From: Leptolyngbya sp. Cla-17
GTDB taxonomy: Bacteria > Cyanobacteriota > Cyanobacteriia > Leptolyngbyales > Leptolyngbyaceae
Direction: 5' to 3'
Assembly: GCF_016807185.1 (NCBI RefSeq)
Contig: NZ_JAEVYN010000002.1
Span: 552,528-616,527 of the forward strand
DNA length: 64,000 bases
Both the position numbers and the translations under genes were made by a program. Under the pieces are notes generated by a model, which did not search any database, was not told the origin of the DNA, and saw nothing but the letters and a program-made list of their open reading frames with translations. Positions 25,543 through 33,181 of this stretch are shown here, one piece after another; within the stretch, counting starts at the first letter, position 1, and every line of letters begins with the position of its first letter.

Positions 25543-26298
25543 TCATTTTGGCTGAGGACGATAAAGATGACCATTGCGAATTTGAACCACGGGATGGTTT
25601 GAGAGGCGAATCAAGCTTTCGTCATGGGTCGTGACGATAACCGTAATGCCGATCGCGTGTAGTTTTTTGAGAATTTTGATCACCTGCCAGGAATTGTCTG
25701 CATCCAGGTTGCCAGTCGGCTCATCGGCAAGCACAAGCGGTGGTGTGCTCACGATCGCCCGGGCAATACTGGCACGCTGCTGTTCTCCACCCGATAACTC
25801 ATCGGGAAAACTATCCGCCTTGTGCTGGAGTCCGACCATCTTGAGGGCAGGGGGAAGGCGACGCTGAATCTCCTGACGACCATAGCCCTGTGCCCACAGC
25901 ACAAACGCCACATTTTCTGCCACTGTGCGCCGGGGAATCAGCTTGTAATCTTGAAAGACAATACCAATCCGTCGCCGCAAGGCTGCCAAGCGATCGCCTT
26001 TTAAGCCACCCACATTTAAGCCATTCACCATCACATCACCCGCTGTTGCCCGTTCCTCGCCATACAGGAGCTTTAGAAAAGTGGATTTACCCGAACCAGA
26101 AGGTCCTGTGACAAACAGGAAGTCGCCGCTTTGAATCTCCAGATTGATATCCGTGAGTGCGTTGAAGCCGTTCTTATAGGCTTTGTGAACCTGCCGCAAA
26201 GATACGATCGCCTTCCGAGTCTCATCCGATAAGGGTGATACCGAGTTGGCTTCTTGGCTCGTTTCTTTCAGCGGCAAGCGGGTTGAACCTTGGGGCAT
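25543..26298 (-). CDS. ftsE: ABC ATPase, FtsE-like
   Basis: This 251-residue ATPase has Walker A GPSGSGKST near residue 65, Q-loop VFQDYKLI, signature LSGGEQQRASIARAI and Walker B LVLADEPTGNLD. QDYKLIP and the overall length match FtsE, which with FtsX couples divisome and peptidoglycan hydrolase activity. No ftsX is adjacent, so assignment as FtsE rather than another lipoprotein-type exporter ATPase rests on sequence feel. An N-terminal extension of about 30 polar residues precedes the domain. Confidence 0.8.
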   Translation of the reverse strand: MPQGSTRLPLKETSQEANSVSPLSDETRKAIVSLRQVHKAYKNGFNALTDINLEIQSGDFLFVTGPSGSGKSTFLKLLYGEERATAGDVMVNGLNVGGLKGDRLAALRRRIGIVFQDYKLIPRRTVAENVAFVLWAQGYGRQEIQRRLPPALKMVGLQHKADSFPDELSGGEQQRASIARAIVSTPPLVLADEPTGNLDADNSWQVIKILKKLHAIGITVIVTTHDESLIRLSNHPVVQIRNGHLYRPQPK

Positions 26299-26369
26299 AG
26301 GTACAAAAATTGAGCGATCGCAAATTCTCGTTTATTAGAGCACACAAGCCCCCAAATAGCTCCCATTCC

Positions 26370-27176
26370 CTATTTTCTATTCCCTATTCCTGCCCGATAA
26401 AGGAGCGATCGCCATGCAAAATGGGGCAACGCCAGCATTCGCTTCCAGCGCCACGGCTCTTGATAGAGGCGATATAGCCACTCCAAATGGTTTTTGCGAA
26501 AGAACTCTGGAGCGCGAGTTTTCGTGCCTGCCCAAATGTCAAAGCTGCCACCCACTCCAATCCAGATGGAATCAGGGCAAAGATGACGACGCTCTGCAAT
26601 CCAAAATTCTTGCCGAGGCACACCCAAACCCACCAAAATCAATCCGGGCTGCAAGTCTTTTAATTGCTGCTCAAACCCAAACTGCTCCTCTGGTTTGAGA
26701 TAGCCGTGTTGGGTGTTAATCATCAGTCCCGGAAACTGTTGTTGCCAAACCGTGGCAGCGGCATCCGTGACTCCCGGTTGTCCGCCATAGAAAAACACGG
26801 TGCCCAATTTCTGCGACTTGCCAAAGGCTTGCAGCATTCCTTCTGCCAGTTCAATTCCGGGGCGACGCTCTACCTGCTTGCCATATAGCTTCAGATACAG
26901 CACAATGCCGGAACCATCGGGAATCACCAGTTCTGCCCGCTGAACAACTTCGGCAAGCTGAGGATTTTGCCCTGCTTGCATGGTCATTTCTGCGTTTAGT
27001 GTCACCACATGGCAACCGCGCTTTTGGGCTGCCTGAGACACCAACCAGCCCAAATAATCGCTCGTGAGATGGACAGGCACACCCAGCACGGCAAACGGCT
27101 GTAATTCTTGAGGTAAGTCTGACTGAGGCACTATCTTTTCACCATCCTTCGCTCCACTATGCCTACTCCACTGCAC
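26370..27176 (-). CDS. WecG/TagA/CpsF-family glycosyltransferase
   Basis: This 268-residue enzyme has VVTLNAEMTMQAGQNPQL, ELVIPDGSGIVLYLK and LILVGLGVPRQEFW, all typical of the family. Members transfer a second sugar (often N-acetylmannosamine or its uronic acid) to a lipid-linked sugar on the cytoplasmic membrane face. The C-terminal part (RAPEFFRKNHLEWLYRLYQEP) matches membrane-docking ends of homologues. The start overlaps the helicase end by 14 bp, implying translational coupling. It could act after the priming enzyme at 37213, but they are not linked. Confidence 0.87.
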   Translation of the reverse strand: MQWSRHSGAKDGEKIVPQSDLPQELQPFAVLGVPVHLTSDYLGWLVSQAAQKRGCHVVTLNAEMTMQAGQNPQLAEVVQRAELVIPDGSGIVLYLKLYGKQVERRPGIELAEGMLQAFGKSQKLGTVFFYGGQPGVTDAAATVWQQQFPGLMINTQHGYLKPEEQFGFEQQLKDLQPGLILVGLGVPRQEFWIAERRHLCPDSIWIGVGGSFDIWAGTKTRAPEFFRKNHLEWLYRLYQEPWRWKRMLALPHFAWRSLLYRAGIGNRK

Positions 27177-29856
27177 CGCTAACAGGGAAGCGATCGATCA
27201 GTTGAACGGCTCTAACTGCATTTCGTTTTAGCTCATTTGGCAAGTGGGGCACGTGCGGAATTTGGGAGAGAAAATCTAACGTGCGGCGCAGAATCCGGAC
27301 CACGTCGCCTTCATCCAGACTAGTGTTGGCGCAAATCTCCGTCCACTCAATGCCTAGCGCCCACTGTTCCACAATGCCGACAAATTCGTACTCTAGCCAC
27401 ACCGGCAGCACCACCTGAAGCCTGCGCTGCCGCTGAAATAAGCGCTGACGAATACTACGAAGTCCATTTAAGGCTTCTTCCACTTTCCCAGAAAGCGCGT
27501 AGCGAGTCCACATATCAGGACGAGAAACCTCGGTGATCAAGGCAGCACAGGCGGCTGCAAGGTGATGGGGTTCCAAAACTCCCAGTTCGCCAGAGGTCAA
27601 CGCTAAGCCAAGCCAAAGCTCGTTGTCGCCACGAATGGCAGCGGTAGATTGCCCTAGCGGTGTGGGAATCAGGTCATCTAAGCAGCCAAAGTCTCGCAGG
27701 ATGTCGATCAGGTCGAGGAAGGCTTCCCAGTAGCGATGGGCTTGGTGATTGAGTTTTGTGCGGCGATCTCGCAATTCTTCACGAATGGCAGTCATGCGTT
27801 TCTGTCGCTTTAGAATCGTGGCGCGGTTGCCCCACTGATGCACCGGATGAGCCTGCAGTTCAGCTTCTACACCCTGCATTCGCTGCTGTTGGATGTGCAC
27901 TTCTGGAGCGTGATCCGCCAAGTCAGGTGCAGGGGGGATCTTTTGGGCGATCGCCCTAGTTTGTTCATCTCCTTTGCGAGTTTGCCCCGGTTTGAACAGC
28001 ATATCGGGCGGCGGAGTCAGGTCATCTACTCCGGTCATGCGGGGAATCTCACCGCGCAAATCTGCCACATCGCCCACCGTGGCGACATACCAGCGATTAT
28101 CTTTGCCGAGACAGATCAGGTATGGATACTGTCCAGCGCCAGTCGTCTTCATGACTAAAACGGCAGCGAGTAGGTAAGAGATGCCGTTTTGCGAACTTTT
28201 TAGGCTAATAATCGTTCCGGCAACAGCGAAGGAAAGCGCCATTCCCATATCGGTCGATCTCACCTCGTTTGCCTGTTGCTGCAAAATTTTGAGCAAGCGG
28301 CGTTCTTCTTTCAACCGCTCTTGTAACTTCTCGTATTGCGCTAACAGGTTCCAATCTACCGCTTCAATTTGTGCATCTAGCTGGGCAAGCTCAGCATCCA
28401 ATTGAGCGATCGCCTCTTGTTGAGGTCGCAAATAGAGCGTCGAGAGATATTGCCCAAAACTGCGCTCAATTAACTCCTGTGCCTCCTCCAATCTGTGAGT
28501 TTGCAGCAAATTTAGCACCATGCCATAGCTGGGAGTAAACTGGCTGACCAGTGGATCGGCTCCCGCTGTTGCCAAATAAGAGGCTTCTCTTGCGCCTTCA
28601 AATTGCGTTTGTGCCGTCACTACATAGCCCTGCACATCCATGCCGCGTCGCCCGGCTCGTCCCGCCATTTGCAAAAATTCGGACGCATTCAGCAGGCGAT
28701 GCCCCAAATCAGTCCGCTTGGAAAGGCTAGAAATCACCGTTGTTCGAGCAGGCATGTTAATTCCCGCCGCCAAAGTTTCCGTAGCAAACACTACCTTGAT
28801 TAATCCCTGCTGAAAAAGTTCTTCCACCAAGCCTTTCCAGGCCGGTAATATCCCCGCATGATGGGCAGCAATACCGTGATACAGTGGCTCAACCTGACCC
28901 GCTCTTGCCGCTTCTGGGTTGCGTTCTAAAAACTCATCGATCTGCTGCTTTAGCTGCGCCGCTTCGGCAGGATTGACCAATGAAAAGTTACGTACTTGCT
29001 CAATCGCCTGGTCGCAATTTCGCCGACTAAAAATGAAATAAATAGCAGGGAGCATATCCCGCTGTTGCAATTGGCTGACGATGTATGCCAACGAAGCGCT
29101 GTCTTGTTTGGGCGCACGCTGACCGCCACCCATCCGACCCGCCATTTTGCCACCCTTCGGCTTGAGCCGGGGATGAATACGTTTTTGGCTGTCGTCGAGC
29201 AGGGGAAACAACCCTTTGGGATTACAAAAGTGAAAGCTGAGGGGAACGGGACGAAAGTCGGAATAGATCAACTCGGTGGGTCCATGCACCTGGTGAATCC
29301 AATCGGTGAGTTGGTCACTATTCGCAACGGTGGCTGAGAGCGCAACAAGTTGAATTTCTGGAGGGCAATAGATGATGGATTCTTCCCAAACGGTACCCCG
29401 CTGGTGATCGTTCATATAATGACATTCATCTAGCACCACCGCTTCTACGCCTGTCAGCGAGGTGCCCACTTCCCCGATGGGCGTGCCATAAAGCATGTTA
29501 CGAAAAATTTCGGTGGTCATCACCAACACGGGCGCATCTCGGTTGATGGAGACATCGCCTGTTAGTAATCCAACCTGGTCAAACCCAAACATTTCGCGAA
29601 AATCTCGCAGCTTTTGGTTTGACAGAGCTTTTAGTGGTGTGGTGTAAAAAACCCGCCGTCCGCGCGCGATCGCACGATGAATCGCATATTCTCCAATTAG
29701 GGTTTTGCCGGAACCCGTTGGCGCACACACTACGACTGATCGCCCTGCTTCTAGTGCAGCGATCGCCCGTTCCTGGAACTCGTCCAAATCAAACGGAAAC
29801 AATTGGTTTAAGTCAAGCCCTGAAGCGGTAAGAGAAGTCACGCTCAAAAGATCCAA
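27163..29856 (-). CDS. Ski2-like DExH-box RNA helicase
   Basis: This 897-residue superfamily-2 helicase has P-loop APTGSGKT near residue 45, TPLKALSNQ, DECHYMND, SATVAN and the motif VI region QMAGRAGRRG. A long helical C-terminal half has the DSHCT-like end typical of Ski2/Mtr4 relatives. Such helicases unwind structured RNA during decay or maturation, and plant ISE2 is a relative. A coiled-coil insert (LDAELAQLDAQIEAVDW and on) lies near residue 480. The downstream glycosyltransferase overlaps its end. Confidence 0.88.
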   Translation of the reverse strand: MDLLSVTSLTASGLDLNQLFPFDLDEFQERAIAALEAGRSVVVCAPTGSGKTLIGEYAIHRAIARGRRVFYTTPLKALSNQKLRDFREMFGFDQVGLLTGDVSINRDAPVLVMTTEIFRNMLYGTPIGEVGTSLTGVEAVVLDECHYMNDHQRGTVWEESIIYCPPEIQLVALSATVANSDQLTDWIHQVHGPTELIYSDFRPVPLSFHFCNPKGLFPLLDDSQKRIHPRLKPKGGKMAGRMGGGQRAPKQDSASLAYIVSQLQQRDMLPAIYFIFSRRNCDQAIEQVRNFSLVNPAEAAQLKQQIDEFLERNPEAARAGQVEPLYHGIAAHHAGILPAWKGLVEELFQQGLIKVVFATETLAAGINMPARTTVISSLSKRTDLGHRLLNASEFLQMAGRAGRRGMDVQGYVVTAQTQFEGAREASYLATAGADPLVSQFTPSYGMVLNLLQTHRLEEAQELIERSFGQYLSTLYLRPQQEAIAQLDAELAQLDAQIEAVDWNLLAQYEKLQERLKEERRLLKILQQQANEVRSTDMGMALSFAVAGTIISLKSSQNGISYLLAAVLVMKTTGAGQYPYLICLGKDNRWYVATVGDVADLRGEIPRMTGVDDLTPPPDMLFKPGQTRKGDEQTRAIAQKIPPAPDLADHAPEVHIQQQRMQGVEAELQAHPVHQWGNRATILKRQKRMTAIREELRDRRTKLNHQAHRYWEAFLDLIDILRDFGCLDDLIPTPLGQSTAAIRGDNELWLGLALTSGELGVLEPHHLAAACAALITEVSRPDMWTRYALSGKVEEALNGLRSIRQRLFQRQRRLQVVLPVWLEYEFVGIVEQWALGIEWTEICANTSLDEGDVVRILRRTLDFLSQIPHVPHLPNELKRNAVRAVQLIDRFPVSGAVE

Positions 29857-30164
29857 CCGTGTGCAAAAAGCCTATCTTTGTACTGCATATTTTGCATATT
29901 CTATAATTGATGTAAACCTTCCGAGGGAACATGGCTGTTTTGAAATCAGCAAGCTATATTGTCAAAGTATGTTTGCAGTCTAGACTCAATCTATCGTAAG
30001 GCCAATTTGTTTTGAAGGTAGCAGTTTTGTAGAGTCATATCTCATTAATCATGAGGTTAGTTCTTGAACACTATTCAGCAACACGCCTTGATCGATTTCA
30101 TCACCTGTCAACCTAGTGGGTAGCCTAATCTGAGTGCAGTGTAACAGCAGACTCATCTTGCTGA
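29857..30164. other. Non-coding leader before the riboswitch
   Basis: This stretch lies between the divergent helicase and stress-protein genes. It is AT-rich, holds a TGCATATTTTGCATATTCTATAAT stretch (positions about 29885-29908) that includes a possible -10 box, and shows no reading frame. Confidence 0.4.
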
Positions 30165-30310
30165 AATTAAAACACTGTCTGGAACGGAGGAACCAGTGTA
30201 TTCGGGGCGAATTTTACCATTTGGGTAAGAGAGACACCTTCCAGTCTTAGCCCGTCAGCTAACTCCGTCGGCAATGGAAGGAGCGCCCAATGCTGAGGCT
30301 TTATAGTCAT
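30165..30310 (+). ncRNA. c-di-AMP riboswitch (ydaO-yuaA class)
   Basis: The conserved core of this class is readable: GGAACGGAGGAACCAGTG, GGGGCGAATT, GGGTAAGAGAGACACCTTCC, AGTCTTAGCCCGTCAGCTAA and CTCCGTCGGC, then GGAAGG to close. CACTG and CAGTG form the first stem. It precedes the universal-stress-type gene by about 130 bp on the same strand. Known members sense cyclic di-AMP and usually control potassium transport, osmolyte or cell-wall genes, often switching off when the ligand is bound. Confidence 0.88.
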
Positions 30311-30440
30311 GGTCATTGGTGTCTCCTGACAAATACATATTCAACTTTCATGCTCGATACGATTCAAAGCATGTGGTTTCAGCGTATTTGTCGCTTTGAC
30401 CCACCTCTCCCAAAAAAAGATCTTGAGAGGACAAAAAAAC

Positions 30441-31142
30441 GTGAAAATTCTCCCAATGCTAGCGCGACTTGAAAACGCGCTTGGCTGTCCCGAAATGGCT
30501 AAACGAATGGTGCTGGTTCCTAAACAGGGGACCGATGATGATACGTTGGCAAATTCCAATGAAATTAATCTTTTGGTTGCCTACAACGCCTCTCCCCATA
30601 GCCAGACTGCGCTTGATTTAACCCTGTGGATTGCTCACCAAACGCGCTTGGCAACTCAAAAGTCGGTGATGGTGCAGGTCATTTATGTGGTGGATAAAAG
30701 TGCTGAGGGCAGCGATCGCACTGGATATCTGGATCCCCTTGATCGCCCCGATCCAATGGAGAGTGCGGCTTATTCCTTGCCTGTCCGGGAATCTGGCGAA
30801 TTTACCCAGGTGCAACCCTTGAGCAAAATAGGAGCCAGTTTAGTTGCTGAATTGCCAGATCCGACTCAGGGTAGTGTTTGCGGTATTTTTGACTGGCAAA
30901 TGCACCAGTTTGAGCAAGCAGATCACATTCTGTGGCAAGCACGTCATTTGGCAGATGAGTGGCGGGGGTCGCTTAAAACCCATCTTCGGTTTGGTAACTT
31001 GGCAGATGAGCTTCGTCAGGTTGTAAAAGCAGAGTCCGCAACTGTTTTGGTTTTAGGGTGCAAATCTTCCAATCATTCTTTAGTCCAACAATTGGAACAT
31101 GACTTTCCATGTCCGATACTTGGAATTCCGTCCTTTCCCTGA
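30441..31142 (+). CDS. Universal-stress-protein-like protein
   Basis: This 233-residue protein has a UspA-like fold: NLLVAYNASPHSQTALDLTLW, an insert rich in Asp/Pro, then KAESATVLVLGCKSSNHSLVQQL and a final strand. The end resembles the ATP-binding G-2x-G-9x-G region only loosely, with Cys and Ser in place of Gly. It may be related to the Usp part of potassium sensor KdpD. GTG 30441 was chosen because GAGAGG precedes it; ATG 30456 is possible. The upstream c-di-AMP riboswitch suggests a link to potassium or osmotic control. Confidence 0.7.
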   Translation: MKILPMLARLENALGCPEMAKRMVLVPKQGTDDDTLANSNEINLLVAYNASPHSQTALDLTLWIAHQTRLATQKSVMVQVIYVVDKSAEGSDRTGYLDPLDRPDPMESAAYSLPVRESGEFTQVQPLSKIGASLVAELPDPTQGSVCGIFDWQMHQFEQADHILWQARHLADEWRGSLKTHLRFGNLADELRQVVKAESATVLVLGCKSSNHSLVQQLEHDFPCPILGIPSFP

Positions 31143-31330
31143 GCGATCGTCAAAAGGTAAAAACATAATTCGGTAGTGCTGGGAATTTCAGCTAAAGAAA
31201 AACGTTCTAGAAGCAAGCGGTCAGTTTGGTTTCGTGTGGTTTTGTCGATCACTTTTTTAGTGGATTGTTCAACGAGTTGTTGTCCACGATCAATTTGATA
31301 CTTTTCGTTCCATCTTCTTCTCTTGGACGG

Positions 31331-31372
31331 AGGGCATTTTCGGCAAATTGACTACTTTTGCTGAAATGCCCT
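31331..31372. terminator. Hairpin between convergent genes
   Basis: AGGGCATTTTCGGCAAA pairs with TTTGCTGAAATGCCCT around a short loop, with one wobble and one bulge. It lies between the ends of the stress-protein and malic-enzyme genes. No strong T-run follows, so its efficiency is uncertain. Confidence 0.45.
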
Positions 31373-31428
31373 ACCAGTAGCAGTTTCATAAAAGATCTAA
31401 AATCGGTTTTATGACTATGCTCTAGCTC

Positions 31429-32832
31429 CTAATTTCTAGCTACTCCATCTTGACGGGCGGCGCGTTGAACGGCGGCGGAGACTGCCGTTGCCACGCGTTC
31501 GTCAAACACAGAAGGAACAATGTATTCACGGCTGAGATCGGACGGTTTGACCAGCTCCGCGATCGCTTGGGCTGCCTCCAAATACATGCTGGTGGTGAAG
31601 GTTTGAGCGCGACAATCAAGCGCACCTCGAAATAGCCCCGGAAATGCCAGTACATTGTTAATTTGGTTCGGATAATCGCTGCGCCCCGTCGCCATCACCG
31701 CCACATCCTGACTGATCAGTTCGGGCTGAATTTCGGGAATAGGATTTGCCATCGCAAACACAATGGGGTCTTTTGCCATAGATTGCACCATTTCTGGAGA
31801 GACGACTCCCGGTGCACTCACCCCTAGAAAAACATCACTGTCCTTCATAGCATCTGCCAGATTGCCGCCTTGCTCCACAGCAAACTCACGTTTTTGATCA
31901 TTTAGATCAGCGCGATCGCGGGAGAGAATCCCTTTTGAGTCACATAGGCAGATATGGTGAGCATCGGCTTTTCGCAGTAACCGGGCGATCGCAATCCCAG
32001 CGGCTCCCGCACCATTAATCACAATTTTCACTTCTGCCATTTGCTTTTTCACGACCTTCAAAGCGTTGATCAGCGCTGCCAAACTGACGATCGCGGTGCC
32101 GTGCTGGTCATCATGAAAGATGGGAATATTCAGTTCGCGCTGAAGCCGTGCCTCAATTTCAAAACAGCGCGGAGCCGCAATATCTTCCAAGTTCACGCCG
32201 CCAAACACCGGGGAAATTCGCTTGACGGTTTCCACAATTTCATCGGTGTCTTGGGTTGCCAAGCAAATAGGAAACGCATCCACGCCGCCAAATTCTTTAA
32301 ACAACATAGCTTTCCCTTCCATCACTGGCAGGGCGGCTTCGGGTCCAAGGTTGCCTAAACCCAAAACGGCGCTGCCATCCGTTACGATCGCCACCATATT
32401 TTGCTTAACCGTCAAGTTGTATACTTCTTCAGGATTTTCGGCGATCGCTGAGCAAACTCGCCCCACTCCGGGAGTATATGCCATTGCCAGATCTGCTTGT
32501 CCTCGTAGCGGAATCCGACTATTTACCGTAATTTTGCCGCCTCGATGAATGGTAAAGGTGCGATCGTAGACATTAATCACCTTAGTTTCCGGCAGCGCCT
32601 TGACCGCTTCTACAATCGTTTCAGCATGTTCAGTGCTGGCGCAATCCACTGTAATGTCTCGCACAGAAACCTCACGAGTTTGCTCAATCAGGTCAATTTG
32701 TCCCAGACTGCCGCCCAAAGAAGAAATCGCTGTCGTCACATTTGCCAACATGCCAGGGCGATTGGGAAATTGGAAGCGAATCGTGAGACTGTAACTAGAA
32801 TTGGGGGTCAGTGTGGGTGTCGGATCTATCAT
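31429..32832 (-). CDS. NAD(P)-dependent malic enzyme with N-terminal ACT domain
   Basis: This 467-residue enzyme should oxidatively decarboxylate malate to pyruvate and CO2. An ACT domain (about 12-85; IRFQFPNRPGMLANVTTAIS) is a likely allosteric amino-acid site. The malic N-domain follows (YTPGVGRVCSAIA), with ALPVMEGKAML and HDDQHGTAIV carrying the metal and catalytic residues. A Rossmann domain follows (VINGAGAAGIAIARL). RBS GAGGCAAC precedes the ATG at 32832. The ACT fusion is known in bacterial malic enzymes; the effector here is unknown. Confidence 0.9.
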   Translation of the reverse strand: MIDPTPTLTPNSSYSLTIRFQFPNRPGMLANVTTAISSLGGSLGQIDLIEQTREVSVRDITVDCASTEHAETIVEAVKALPETKVINVYDRTFTIHRGGKITVNSRIPLRGQADLAMAYTPGVGRVCSAIAENPEEVYNLTVKQNMVAIVTDGSAVLGLGNLGPEAALPVMEGKAMLFKEFGGVDAFPICLATQDTDEIVETVKRISPVFGGVNLEDIAAPRCFEIEARLQRELNIPIFHDDQHGTAIVSLAALINALKVVKKQMAEVKIVINGAGAAGIAIARLLRKADAHHICLCDSKGILSRDRADLNDQKREFAVEQGGNLADAMKDSDVFLGVSAPGVVSPEMVQSMAKDPIVFAMANPIPEIQPELISQDVAVMATGRSDYPNQINNVLAFPGLFRGALDCRAQTFTTSMYLEAAQAIAELVKPSDLSREYIVPSVFDERVATAVSAAVQRAARQDGVARN

Positions 32833-33181
32833 GTTGCCTCGTTAAAGTATGGATACACTGCTTCGTTGCAGAGCATTCAAGAGTTTAGTAGATACGCCAA
32901 ACTTTAAATGCTCTTTATGATTAGCTTAAAAAAATATAAATCCCGCAACTGTACTCAGTCACACCAACCGATAACGCAACTGTGAGAGTTCAGCCTTTTG
33001 AAGCGTGAAGCTCATCTAGATCTCAAAGGCTGGTGCAAAAAGAGAACAAACTATACGCTTGATATTGCATCACCTTTCGTCACTTTGAAGAACCTTTTGA
33101 AAGGCTGCACTAGCCATCTTTAACCGCACAGGGAACAATATTAGCTAAAGCGCCAAATTAGCTGAACCGCCAAAAATTCTA
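32833..33181. other. Divergent promoter region
   Basis: This 349-bp gap separates the leftward malic enzyme and the rightward sensor phosphatase. It should hold both promoters. A small hairpin, CCTTTTGAAAGG, lies near 33093. No gene or known RNA was seen. Confidence 0.4.

Noticed and set aside
25543..26298. FtsEX pair
   Set aside because: Only the ATPase is present; no ftsX-like permease is adjacent, so only an FtsE-like ATPase is called.
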